A stretch of DNA of 64,000 bases from JBHFEI01 sp041928815 (GTDB lineage Bacteria; Pseudomonadota; Alphaproteobacteria; Rhizobiales; Rhizobiaceae). Made by a program: the position numbers and the translations under genes. This document shows, piece by piece, positions 28,527-37,631 of the stretch; position 1 is the first letter of the stretch, and every line of letters starts with the position of its first letter. The notes below the pieces were generated by a model. The model searched no databases. It worked only from the letters and a program-made list of their open reading frames with translations, and had not been told where the DNA came from. The stretch covers positions 62,001-126,000 of the forward strand of contig NZ_JBHFEI010000004.1 of assembly GCF_041928815.1 (NCBI RefSeq), written 5' to 3'.

Positions 28527-28534
28527 GGCGCCCA

Positions 28535-29998
28535 TCAATACGGCGCCTCGCACGTGCCCATGGCGACGTAGACCGTCTTCAGCTCGGTATAGTGCTCCAG
28601 TGCCGCGACCGAATTCTCCCGGCCGAAGCCGGATTGCTTCGAGCCGCCGAAGGGGATTTCCACCGGGCAGAGATTGTAGGTGTTGATCCAGAGCGTGCCC
28701 GCTTCCAGCCGGTCGACAACGCGGTGGGCGCGGGCGATGTCGGCGGTGAAGACGCCGGCGGAAAGGCCGAATTCGGTGCTGTTGGCGCGCGCGATCACCT
28801 CGTCCTCGCCCTTGAAGTCGAGCACGCACATGACCGGGCCGAAGATTTCCTCGCGGGCGATGGTCATCCGGTCGGTGACGTCGGCGAAGACGGTCGGCTG
28901 GATGTAGGTGCCTTCCGCCGGCACGGAATTCGGGATGGCGCCGCCGGTGACGAGCCGCGCGCCTTCCGCCTGGCCCTTGGCGATATACTCCAGCACCTTG
29001 GCGCGCTGCGCCTTCGACACCATCGGGCCGAGCTGGGTCGCCTCGTCCATGGGATCGCCGATGACGATCTTTTCCGTGCGCGCCTTCAGGCGGGAGAGAA
29101 ACTCGTCCTTGATGCCTTTCTGCACGAAGACGCGGGTGCCGTTCGAGCAGACCTGGCCGGTCGAATAGAAATTGCCGAGCATGGCGCCGGAGACGGCGCT
29201 GTCGAGATCGGCGTCGTCGAAGACGATCAGCGGCGACTTGCCGCCGAGTTCCATCGTCACATGCTTCAGCGATCCGGCGGCGGCCGCCGCCACCTTGCGC
29301 CCCGTCGGCACCGAGCCGGTCAGCGACACTTTTGCCACGTCCGGATGGTTGACGAGGAGCGGCCCGGTGGCGCGGTCACCCTGGATGACGTTGAAGAGGC
29401 CCTTGGGCAGGCCGGCCTCGATCAGGATCTCGGCGATCTTCAGCGCGCCGAGCGGCGTCATTTCCGAGGGCTTGAACACCATCGCATTGCCGGCGGCAAG
29501 CGCGGGGGCCGCCTTCCAGCAGGCGATCTGCTGCGGATAGTTCCAGGCGCCGATGCCGACACAGACGCCGAGCGGCGCCCGCTTCGTATAGGCGAAGTCG
29601 CCACCGAGCGGGATATGCGACCCGTTGAGGGCGGCGGGCGCGATGCCGCCGAAGAATTCGAGCGAATCCGCGCCCGAGGTCGGATCGGCGACGATCGTCT
29701 CCTGGATCGGCTTGCCGGTGTCGAGCGTTTCGAGCTCGGAAAGCTCCCGGTTTCGCGCGCGCATGATCTCGGCGGCGCGCTTGAGGATGCGGCCGCGCGC
29801 GGTCGGGCTGATTGCCGCCCATTCCGGCTGGGCGCGCTTCGCCGCCGCGACCGCCATCTCGACGATGGTCGGCGTCGCGGCGCGCAGCTTGGCGATGACT
29901 TCGCCGGTCGCCGGATAGACGCTGTCGAACGGCGCGCCCTCCATGTCCTCGACATAAGTGCCGTCGATGAAGTGCGAGGCTTTCGGCTGGGCTTTCAT
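28535..29998 (-). CDS. betB: Betaine aldehyde dehydrogenase
   Basis: 487-residue NAD(P)+-dependent aldehyde dehydrogenase producing glycine betaine. NAD site GAWNYPQQ and FKPSEMTPLGA, the SLTGSVPTGRKVA loop, catalytic Glu in MELGGKSP and catalytic Cys in GQVCSNGTRVFV; the C-terminal EIPFGGSKQSGFGREN is typical of BetB. The ATG at 29998 overlaps the stop of the preceding TPR-like gene by four bases (ATGA), so expression is tied to the bet transcript. Confidence 0.96.
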   Translation of the reverse strand: MKAQPKASHFIDGTYVEDMEGAPFDSVYPATGEVIAKLRAATPTIVEMAVAAAKRAQPEWAAISPTARGRILKRAAEIMRARNRELSELETLDTGKPIQETIVADPTSGADSLEFFGGIAPAALNGSHIPLGGDFAYTKRAPLGVCVGIGAWNYPQQIACWKAAPALAAGNAMVFKPSEMTPLGALKIAEILIEAGLPKGLFNVIQGDRATGPLLVNHPDVAKVSLTGSVPTGRKVAAAAAGSLKHVTMELGGKSPLIVFDDADLDSAVSGAMLGNFYSTGQVCSNGTRVFVQKGIKDEFLSRLKARTEKIVIGDPMDEATQLGPMVSKAQRAKVLEYIAKGQAEGARLVTGGAIPNSVPAEGTYIQPTVFADVTDRMTIAREEIFGPVMCVLDFKGEDEVIARANSTEFGLSAGVFTADIARAHRVVDRLEAGTLWINTYNLCPVEIPFGGSKQSGFGRENSVAALEHYTELKTVYVAMGTCEAPY

Positions 29999-30831
29999 GC
30001 GCGGTTCTCCGGCGTCCGGGCCTCGTGGGCCTGCAAGAATGTTTCGAGGAGTTTCGGCTGCCGCGTCCAGGCGGCCTTGAAGGCGTCGAGATAGATCGCC
30101 GCCGCCTCCTTGCTGCCGGCGGCGACGAAGTCCGATTTCGGCGGCCTCGGCCATGCGCCGCCGCGGGCGGCGATAGCAAGTGCCGGCAGCACATGGGCGT
30201 TGCATTCGTCGATCGCGGCAACATGCGCGGCGAAATCGATCTTCCTGCGTGTGGCGATATCGACGAGCAGGCGCGTCGCGATGAATTCGATCGACCAGTC
30301 GTCCGGATAGTCGGCGAAGAGGACCTTACAGGTGCCGTAGTCGCCGTCCTCCGCCGCCATCTGCAGCAGCAGCATGCGGATGCCCTGGTTGTCGCCGGGA
30401 TTGAAGCCCTTCAGGCGCTTGAACACGTCGATGGCTTCGGGGCGGTCGCCGGCCTGCACCAGCGCGAGGCCGAGATTGTGCTGCGCGCGCATCCACGGCC
30501 GCATGCCGAGAAAGCCCCAGAGTCCTTCCTCGTCCCCGGCGCTTTGCGCGATCACGGTCGCAAACAGCCGGTCGCCGATCCGCACCGCCTCGCGAAACAG
30601 CGCGATCCGCTCGCCATGGGTCGCCGCATGGATGCCGAGGATGTTGTAGGCGTCGAGCGCGTCGAGATCGACGTCGATCGCCTTGCGCGCGAGCTTCACC
30701 CGCTGCGCCGCGGTCTCCGCATCCCAGGCCTCGCTGACGAGGTCATCGGCCGGGCTGTCGATATCCGGTCCGAAACCGCCTTCGTGGAAAATGGCCTTGC
30801 GCGGCCCCTCGCGCTTCCTGGTTTTCCGCAT
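29995..30831 (-). CDS. TPR-like protein embedded in the bet operon
   Basis: 278 residues, soluble, all-helical. Helix pairs resembling tetratricopeptide/ST7-like repeats are visible (QRVKLARKAIDVDLDALDAYNILG, RAQHNLGLALVQAGDRPEAIDVF, GIRMLLLQMAAEDGDYGTCKVLF). No catalytic motif. It starts 3 bases after betC and overlaps betB by four bases, which is as tight as any bet junction, so it is part of the operon. A scaffold or regulatory partner of betaine synthesis is an inference; the standard operon of rhizobia lacks it as far as I recall. Confidence 0.75.
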   Translation of the reverse strand: MRKTRKREGPRKAIFHEGGFGPDIDSPADDLVSEAWDAETAAQRVKLARKAIDVDLDALDAYNILGIHAATHGERIALFREAVRIGDRLFATVIAQSAGDEEGLWGFLGMRPWMRAQHNLGLALVQAGDRPEAIDVFKRLKGFNPGDNQGIRMLLLQMAAEDGDYGTCKVLFADYPDDWSIEFIATRLLVDIATRRKIDFAAHVAAIDECNAHVLPALAIAARGGAWPRPPKSDFVAAGSKEAAAIYLDAFKAAWTRQPKLLETFLQAHEARTPENRA

Positions 30832-30834
30832 GCC

Positions 30835-32364
30835 TCACTCTCCCCTCGGATAACGTTTCGATTCTTCCAGAGTATCGAGGTTCATGTGGTTGCGCATGTA
30901 GCGTTCGGAGGCCTTTTGCAGCGGCTGGTGGTCCCAGGGATAATAGGCGCCGTTCCGGAGCGCCTCGTAGACGATCCACCGGCGCGCCTGGCTCTGGCGC
31001 ACGCTCGCGTCGAAGGCGGCCATGTCCCAGCGCGCCTCGCGCATCTGCCGGAAGGCGTCGAGCGTCGCGCGGATCACCGGAGCGTCCGAGGTGGCGAGGT
31101 TGTCGAGCTCCCGCGGATCGGCATCGAGGTCGTAGAGCTGCTCCGGGTCGAGGTCGCAATGGATGTATTTCCACTTGCCCTCGCGGATGCCGACCAGCGG
31201 CGCGTGGGATGCTTCCGCCGCATATTCCATCAGCACCGGCGAGACCCGCGCCGCGCCGTTGATGACGGGCACGAGGCTTTCCCCGTCCGTCCAGGGGATC
31301 ACCTCGTCCATCGAGATGCCCGCCAGATCGCAGAGCGTCGGCGTCACGTCGAGCGTGGACACCGGCGCGAGATGCAGGCCGGGCTTCACCCCGGGCCCGG
31401 CGATCATCAGCGGCACCCGGGCCGAGCCCTCGAAGAAGTTCATCTTGAACCACAATCCGCGCTCGCCGAGCATGTCGCCATGGTCGGAGCAGACGAGGAT
31501 CAGCGTGTCGTCGAGCATGCGGGTGCGCGTCAGCGTGTCGATCAGTTCGCCGACCTTCTCGTCCAGATAGGAGATGTTGGCGAAATAGGCGCGGCGCGAG
31601 CGGCGGACATCCTCGTCGGCAATCGCGAAGCTGGCATGATCGCAGGAGTGCAGGATGCGGGCCGAATGCGGATCCTGCGTGTCGAGCATGCCGACCTCGG
31701 GCATCAGATGGGCGCAGTCCTCATAGAGATCCCAGAATTTTTTCCGCGCCACGTAGGGGTCGTGCGGATGGGTGAAGGAGGCGGTCAGGCACCAGGGACG
31801 GCGGCCGGCATCGTCGGCCTCGCGGGAAAGCTGGTAGAGCTTCTGGTTGGCGAGGAAGGCGACCTCGTCGTCATACTCCATCTGGTTGGTGATCTCGGCG
31901 ACGCCGGCGCCGGTGACCGAGCCCATGTTGTGGTACCACCAGTCGATCCTCTCGCCGGGCTTGCGGTAATCCGGCGTCCAGCCGAAATCGGCGGGATAGA
32001 TGTCGGTGGTCAGCCGTTCCTCGAATCCGTGCAGCTGGTCCGGCCCGACGAAATGCATCTTGCCGGAGAGCGCCGTGTAATAACCGGCGCGGCGCAGGTG
32101 ATGGGCGAAGGTCGGGATCGAGGAGACGTATTCGGCGGCGTTGTCGTAGACCTCGGTGCGGCTCGGCAGCTGGCCTGCCATGAAGGAGGCGCGGGCCGGC
32201 GCGCAGAGCGGCGAGGCGGTGTAGGTGTTGCGGAAGCGGGCCGAGCGCTGAGCGAGCCGCTTCAGGTTCGGTGCGTGCAGGAAATCGGCCGGGCCGTCCG
32301 GAAAGAAGGTCCCGTTCAGCTGGTCGACCATGAGGATCAGGATGTTCGGCCGGTCGGCGGTCAT
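30835..32364 (-). CDS. betC: Choline-sulfatase
   Basis: 509-residue type I sulfatase that hydrolyses choline-O-sulfate to choline and sulfate. Cys54 in SPLCAPARASF is the residue converted to formylglycine; its position equals that of the Sinorhizobium meliloti enzyme as I recall it. Metal ligands appear in NILILMVDQLNG and VCSDHGDMLGE. No signal peptide, so the enzyme acts in the cytoplasm. Overlaps betI by four bases. The released sulfate makes the nearby cys operon interesting but not mechanistically linked. Confidence 0.96.
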   Translation of the reverse strand: MTADRPNILILMVDQLNGTFFPDGPADFLHAPNLKRLAQRSARFRNTYTASPLCAPARASFMAGQLPSRTEVYDNAAEYVSSIPTFAHHLRRAGYYTALSGKMHFVGPDQLHGFEERLTTDIYPADFGWTPDYRKPGERIDWWYHNMGSVTGAGVAEITNQMEYDDEVAFLANQKLYQLSREADDAGRRPWCLTASFTHPHDPYVARKKFWDLYEDCAHLMPEVGMLDTQDPHSARILHSCDHASFAIADEDVRRSRRAYFANISYLDEKVGELIDTLTRTRMLDDTLILVCSDHGDMLGERGLWFKMNFFEGSARVPLMIAGPGVKPGLHLAPVSTLDVTPTLCDLAGISMDEVIPWTDGESLVPVINGAARVSPVLMEYAAEASHAPLVGIREGKWKYIHCDLDPEQLYDLDADPRELDNLATSDAPVIRATLDAFRQMREARWDMAAFDASVRQSQARRWIVYEALRNGAYYPWDHQPLQKASERYMRNHMNLDTLEESKRYPRGE

Positions 32365-32957
32365 GCGCGCTGTCCTTCGAGGGCGTTCAGATGCAGGGTG
32401 ATGGAGCGGTCGGTCAGCGCGATCGCCTCCGCGCTCGTCAGCGGCGAGGAATTCAGCGCGCGGCGGATATAGAGGCCGTCGATCATCGCCGCCGCCGCTT
32501 CGGCGATCCGTGCCGCTTCCGCCCGGCCTGAGAGCGGGCGGAGACTGGAGACGAGATTGGAACGGAGCCGCCGCGCATAGAGCGTCAGCAGGCGGCGCGT
32601 CTCGTCTGAACGATGGGCGTCGACATAGAAGGCGAGCCAGGCGGCCACCGTCGCGGGATCGAACTGGTCGGCCTGGAAACTGACGGCGATGATGGCGGAG
32701 ACCCGCGCGCGCGGGCTTCGCGCGGCCCGAAGCGCCGCCACCGCGTCCTGGCGGAGCTGGCGCAGCAGGCTGCGCACCGTCTCGAGCAGCAGGCGCTCCT
32801 TGCTGCCGAAATAGTGGTGGGCGAGGGCGGCCGACACGCCGGCGTCGCGGGCGATGTCCGCCATGGTGACGGAGAGCGTCCCCTGGTCGCCGATCACGCG
32901 CAGCGCCGCATCGACGAGCGCCCTGCGCCGCAACGGCTCCATTCCGGTCTTCGGCAT
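32361..32957 (-). CDS. betI: TetR-family choline-responsive repressor
   Basis: 198 residues. N-terminal MPKTGMEPLRRRALVDAAL and the helix-turn-helix (ADIARDAGVSAALAHHYFGSKERLL) are those of BetI, which represses the bet genes until choline is present. The start is set at MPKTG (32957), the family N-terminus, rather than at the in-frame codon 54 bases upstream that would overlap the operator. First gene of betI-betC-TPR-betB; every junction overlaps or nearly so. Confidence 0.94.
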   Translation of the reverse strand: MPKTGMEPLRRRALVDAALRVIGDQGTLSVTMADIARDAGVSAALAHHYFGSKERLLLETVRSLLRQLRQDAVAALRAARSPRARVSAIIAVSFQADQFDPATVAAWLAFYVDAHRSDETRRLLTLYARRLRSNLVSSLRPLSGRAEAARIAEAAAAMIDGLYIRRALNSSPLTSAEAIALTDRSITLHLNALEGQRA

Positions 32958-32991
32958 CGCTTTATCCTTGTCCAGAAGAGAAAGTGTATTT

Positions 32992-33011
32992 TTGATTGAT
33001 CGGTCAATCAA
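32992..33011. promoter_or_regulatory. Putative BetI operator
   Basis: TTGATTGA-N4-TCAATCAA is a perfect 8-bp inverted repeat 35 bases before betI, similar to the TTGATTGGACGTTCAAT-type sites known for BetI. Direct repeats of TCAATCAA/ATCAATCAA extend it. Confidence 0.75.
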
Positions 33012-33156
33012 TCAAAATCGCGACGTTTGCCGTTCGACCGGCGGCGGCAAGGCGACCCGTCCGTGCCGATCCTTTTTCGTCTGGGTCTCGGGGTGGAACA
33101 GAGCGGCGCCGTGTGGCAAGGACGGGCAGGGCGGACATGGACGGAGGATGACCGGA

Positions 33157-33585
33157 ATGATGCTTTCCTGGACGTTCTGGGCACTCGCCTCGGCGGTCTT
33201 TGCGGCGCTCACCGCCATCTTCGCCAAGATCGGCATCGAGAATGTCGCCCCCGATGTCGCGACCTTGGTGCGCACAGTGGTGATCCTCGTCGTCGTCGCG
33301 GCGATCCTGACCGCCACGCGGGGCTGGCAGGCTCCGTCGACGATTTCCGGCAGGAGCTGGCTGTTCCTCATTCTGTCGGGAGTGGCGACCGGCGCGTCCT
33401 GGCTTTGCTATTTTCGCGCGCTGACGCTCGGCGACGCCGCCCGCGTCGCCCCGGTCGACAAGCTCAGCGTCGTTCTCGTCGCCGTCTTCGCGGTCCTGTT
33501 CCTCGGCGAGAAACTGTCGCCCGCCCACTGGTTCGGCGTCGGCCTCATCGGCGCCGGCGTCGTTCTCCTCAGCCTGAAGATCTGA
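33157..33585 (+). CDS. Half-size EamA/DMT membrane protein
   Basis: 142 residues with five predicted helices and the DMT family ending (DKLSVVLVAVFAVLFLGEKLSPAHWFGVGLIGAGVVLLSL). It holds one EamA repeat, whereas usual transporters have two, so a dimer is expected. The ATG at 33157 has GGAGG 9 bases upstream; the in-frame ATG at 33148 touches that site. Divergent from betI, with the BetI operator ~145 bases before it. Substrate unknown. Confidence 0.85.
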   Translation: MMLSWTFWALASAVFAALTAIFAKIGIENVAPDVATLVRTVVILVVVAAILTATRGWQAPSTISGRSWLFLILSGVATGASWLCYFRALTLGDAARVAPVDKLSVVLVAVFAVLFLGEKLSPAHWFGVGLIGAGVVLLSLKI

Positions 33586-33597
33586 CGATGCCGGCTC

Positions 33598-34533
33598 TCA
33601 GAGGATGAACATGCCCTTGGCAAGGATGAGCGCATCGTCGAGATGGATCGCCATGTCCGCTTTCCGGTCGCCGTTGACGTCCATGAAGACATAGGTGTCG
33701 GAGGCCTTGGTCTCGTAGCGCAGCTCGCCGGCCTTGCCGCTGAAGGCGGCCGTTTCGATGAAGGTGAAGGCCTGGTTGCCGTTTGCCTTGCCATTGGCGT
33801 CGATCGCCTTGAGATCGATCCGGTCGCCGGCCGCAAAGTCGAAGATCGTGTCGCGACCGCGCGCGCCGGGCGTCGAGTCCGCCGTTGCCCGATAGAGGAA
33901 GACATCCCTGCCGGCGCCGCCATGGAGGTCGTCGGCGCCCAGGCCTCCGGTCAGCCGGTCGGAGCCCGCGCCGCCCGCCAGCGTGTCGTCACCGGCACCG
34001 CCGTCGATGCGATCGTTGCGATTGCCGCCGGTGACCGTGTCGTTGCCCTCTCCGGCCAGAAAGGTGGTCGCGGCCTTCCAGCCCGCGATCCTGCCGGCAT
34101 TCGGCAGGAAGACGACGTCGTTGCCGCCCATCGCGTCGTAAAGTGCCTCGCCGGCGGCGATCGCCTCGGCCTGCTTGGCGGTCAGCGCGTTGAAATCGAC
34201 CGTGTTGTTGAAACTGGTGAACAGGCCGGGCTTCAGTTCGAAGCCGAAATCGCCGTCGGGGTCGACATTGTCGCCGAGAACCTTGTCGCCGTTGCGAATG
34301 CGCATGGTCACCCCGCGATCGAGCGTCATGCGGTGAAAGTTCTGCAGCGACATCTCGAAAGTCGAGGTGCCGGTCTGCATGAAGACGTTGGCGAAGCCGT
34401 CGCCGTCAAGGGCGCGCCCCACATAATTCCCCGTCACCTTGACGTAGACGACGTCATTCTTGACGTAGCCGAGCGTTCCGAGTTCCAGCACGAAAACGCG
34501 CAGGGCGGGATCGACGTGAATAAAATCGTTCAT
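33598..34533 (-). CDS. RTX exoprotein with novel N-terminal domain and serralysin-type tail
   Basis: 311 residues. The first ~150 residues (HVDPALRVFVLELGTLGYVKN, FNALTAKQAEAIAAGEALYDAMGG) belong to no family I recognise. Beta-roll repeats follow at ~165-215 (GNDTVTGGNRNDRIDGGAGDDTL). The last ~100 residues match the tail of the RTX proteins at 72-1106 and 55627-57609 (DTIFDF, IDLKAIDANG, NQAFTFIE, FSGKAGELR, DVNGDRKAD). Start at 34533 by context. Converges on the EamA gene with 12 bases between. Confidence 0.88.
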   Translation of the reverse strand: MNDFIHVDPALRVFVLELGTLGYVKNDVVYVKVTGNYVGRALDGDGFANVFMQTGTSTFEMSLQNFHRMTLDRGVTMRIRNGDKVLGDNVDPDGDFGFELKPGLFTSFNNTVDFNALTAKQAEAIAAGEALYDAMGGNDVVFLPNAGRIAGWKAATTFLAGEGNDTVTGGNRNDRIDGGAGDDTLAGGAGSDRLTGGLGADDLHGGAGRDVFLYRATADSTPGARGRDTIFDFAAGDRIDLKAIDANGKANGNQAFTFIETAAFSGKAGELRYETKASDTYVFMDVNGDRKADMAIHLDDALILAKGMFIL

Positions 34534-34747
34534 GATAAAATCCTTGATAAATGAAATCCTTGCCAACAGCGCTCGATGATCTTCGTTTGCCGGGCCGTGT
34601 CAAGGCGTTCCTTCGGGGCCGCGTTGTTCAACGCGCCGCGTCATCAAACCTTCATGCCGGGGAAAGTGTTTCTTGAGCAAATGGGGTCATCTTCCGCGGC
34701 GACGCCGCCGTTCCCGCGCGGGAGGGGGCGATGCCCGGAGATAAGCC

Positions 34748-36553
34748 ATGCTGACCGCAAAAGCGCCCGAACCCGCCCTCGTCCGACGCTATGCCGGCGC
34801 CCAGATGATCACGCTTGCCAAGCTCGTCCTCGAGACCGCCTTCCAGCCGATCGTCGAGGTCGCGACCGGGCGCGTCTTCGGCTATGAATCGCTGATGCGC
34901 GGCCATGAGCGGCTCGGCTTCGAGACGCCGCTGATGCTGCTCGATCAGGCCGCCGGGAGCGGCCAGCTTCTCGCCGTCGAGCAGCTTCTGGCGTCGCGCG
35001 CGCTGGCGAAGTTCGCGACCCTGCCGGACTTCGCCTCGACGACGCTGTTCCTCAATCTCGATGCGCGGCTGATCGGCACGGGCGGCGAGGTGCTCGACCG
35101 CCTGGTCCAGCACCTGCGCAAGGCCGGCATCCCTCCGTCCTCGCTCTGCTTCGAACTGTCGGAGCGCGTCGACAACACCAGCGTGCCGGATTTCGCGGCG
35201 CTGGTGGAGCGGATGCGCCGGGCCGGCTTCAAGCTCGCCATCGACGATTTCGGCGTCGGCCATGGCGAGATGAAGCTGCTCTGCGACCATCCCGTCGACT
35301 ACCTGAAGATCGACCGTCATTTCGTATCCGGCATCGACCGCCATCCGCGCAAGCGCCAGATCGTCAAGGCCATCGTCGCGACCGCCCATGTGCTCGGCAT
35401 CCGCGTGATCGCGGAAGGGGTCGAGACGGAGGCCGAGGTCCTCGCCTGCCGGTAACAGGGCGTCGACCTGATCCAGGGCTGGTACGTCGCGCGCCCGACG
35501 GTGCATCCGGCCGAGCTTCCCGCAGCCTTCCCCCATCTCGGCCGCGCGACCCTTCACCGGTCCTCGACGGCAAGCCTCGACGAGATCTTGATCCGCCGCC
35601 AGATCGAGCACCTGCCGACCGTCTTCGAGAACGACGGCATCGACACGGTCTTCGAGCTCTTCCGCCGCAATCCGCGCCAGGCCTTCTTCCCGGTGCTGAA
35701 CGCCAATGGCGAGCCGCGCGGCGTCATCAACGAGTACCACCTGAAGGAATACATCTACCGGCCCTTCGGCCGCGACCTTCTGAAGAACAAGGTCTACGAG
35801 CGCTCCGTCTCCTATTTCGTCGAGCGGGCGCCGATCGTCGGCCTCGATGCCGGGGCGGAACGGCTGATGACCATCTTTGCCGACATGGATGGCAGCGCCT
35901 GCATCATCCTGACGGAGAACATGCGCTATGCCGGCGTCGTCTCCGCCGCCTCGCTGATCCGCGTGATCAACGAGAAGCGGTTGAAACGCGCCCAGGACCA
36001 GAACCCGCTGACCGGCCTTCCGGGCAACCGCGCCATCGGCGACTTCATGCTGTCGGCCGGCCGCGACGAGGACGCGACGCGCTTCTTCTGCTACTGCGAC
36101 TTCGATAATTTCAAGCCGTTCAACGACACCTACGGTTTCCCCGCCGGCGACCACGCGATCTCCCTTTTCGCCGCGCTGATGCGGCGATACGTCTTCTCGG
36201 AAGGCAGCTTTCTCGGCCATGTCGGCGGCGATGATTTCTTCATCGGCCTGTCCGGCTGGCAGCGCGACGACCTCGTCGAGATCCTCGAACGCCTGCTCGG
36301 CGATTTCCACGACGACGTCGTCGCGCTCTATTCGCCCGAGGACCGCAGCGCCGGCCAGATCCTCGGCCATGACCGCAACGGCGTCGAGCGGATGTTCCCG
36401 CTGCTGCGCTGCTCGATCGGCGTGCTGGAACTGCCGGCCGGGCTTCTTCTCGACGATACGACCCGCATCGGTCCGGCGATCGCCGCCGTCAAGGCGCTGG
36501 CGAAGGACAGCGGCGAGGGCCTGACGCTGCGCGTCTTCGGCGACGCCGGCTGA
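34748..36553 (+). pseudogene. EAL-CBS-GGDEF protein gene with an in-frame stop codon
   Basis: One reading frame of 601 codons with a single TAA at codon 236 (35453-35455). Before it is an EAL domain (FQPIVEVATGR, YESLMRG as the EAL motif, AIDDFGVGHGE, YLKIDR, AEGVETEAE); after it the frame continues with the missing last strand (QGVDLIQGWYVARP), two CBS motifs (~300-415) and a GGDEF domain with GGDDF. The normal residue is probably Glu (GAA to TAA). The downstream half has only a GTG at 35501 with no ribosome site. Either a recent pseudogene, read-through, or a sequencing error. Confidence 0.85.
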
Positions 36554-36620
36554 ACGCCCGCGCTTCAAAAAGACCGCGAACGGGCTTAAACCGGAGGGAG
36601 AACACCAGAAGGAGGCGAGA

Positions 36621-37622
36621 ATGACGCTGCCGCAGACCATGACCCATGTCGATCTCGTGGCGGCCGGCGGTCCGGAGAACCTGCGGCTCGTGGCCGGGCG
36701 GGTGCCCGTGCCGAAGCCGGGCGAGATCCTCGTGCGGGTCGCCGCCGCCGGCATCAACCGGCCCGACGTGCTGCAACGCGAGGGCGCCTATCCGCCGCCG
36801 CCGGATGCGAGCCCGATCCTCGGCCTCGAGATTTCCGGCGAGGTCGTGGCGCTCGGATCCGGGACGACCGGCTGGCGCATCGGCGACCGCGTCGCGGCAT
36901 TGTGCAACGGCGGCGGCTATGCCGAATACTGCGCCGTTCCCGGCACGCAGGCGCTGCCCTGGCCGGACGGCTACGACGCGGTGCGCGCCGCCGCGCTTCC
37001 CGAAACCTTCTTCACCGTCTGGGCCAACGTCTTTTCCATGGCCGGGCTGAGGGCGGGCGAGACCCTGCTCGTCCACGGCGGATCGAGCGGCATCGGCACG
37101 ACGGCGATCCAGCTCGCCTGGGCGCGCGGCGCGACCGTGCTGGCGACGGCCGGCAGTGCCGAAAAATGCGCCGCCTGCGAGGCGCTCGGCGCGCGCCGCG
37201 CGATCAACTACCGGACGGAGGATTTCGTGGCCGTCGTCAGGGAAGAAACGGGCGGTGCCGGCGCCGACGTCATCCTCGACATGGTGGGCGCCCCCTATTT
37301 CGGCCGCAACCTCGCCGCGCTCGCCCCGGACGGTCGCCTGTCGATCATTGCCTTCCTCGGTGGGGCGAAGGTGACGGATGCGAGCCTCGCGCCGATCCTG
37401 TCGCGACGCCTGCAGGTGATGGGGTCGGCGATGCGGCCGCGCACGGCGGCCGAGAAACAGGCGATCCGCGACGATCTCCTGCGGGAGGTCTGGCCGCTCG
37501 TCGCCTCCGGCGCGGTTGCCCCCGTCATCCAGTCCGTCCTGCCGCTCGCGCGGATTGCCGATGCCCATCGCGAGATGGATGCCGGCGCCCATATCGGCAA
37601 GATCGTCGTCACCGTCGGCTGA
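36621..37622 (+). CDS. NAD(P)H:quinone oxidoreductase, PIG3-like (MDR family)
   Basis: 333-residue zinc-free medium-chain dehydrogenase/reductase. An N-terminal GroES-like domain (GEILVRVAAAGINRPDVLQREG) precedes the Rossmann fold with HGGSSGIGTTAIQLA and the NADPH-binding Lys in SAEKCAAC; NYRTEDF follows. Similar to PIG3/QorA quinone reductases and crotonyl-type reductases; the substrate is not fixed by sequence. AGGAGGCGAGA precedes the start. It converges with the MarR gene, which may control it. Confidence 0.92.
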   Translation: MTLPQTMTHVDLVAAGGPENLRLVAGRVPVPKPGEILVRVAAAGINRPDVLQREGAYPPPPDASPILGLEISGEVVALGSGTTGWRIGDRVAALCNGGGYAEYCAVPGTQALPWPDGYDAVRAAALPETFFTVWANVFSMAGLRAGETLLVHGGSSGIGTTAIQLAWARGATVLATAGSAEKCAACEALGARRAINYRTEDFVAVVREETGGAGADVILDMVGAPYFGRNLAALAPDGRLSIIAFLGGAKVTDASLAPILSRRLQVMGSAMRPRTAAEKQAIRDDLLREVWPLVASGAVAPVIQSVLPLARIADAHREMDAGAHIGKIVVTVG

Positions 37623-37631
37623 TCCCGGCGC

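Noticed and set aside
35501..36553. Separate GGDEF protein starting at GTG 35501
   Set aside because: No ribosome site, and the frame continues exactly from the EAL segment across one stop codon, so it is treated as the remainder of one broken gene.
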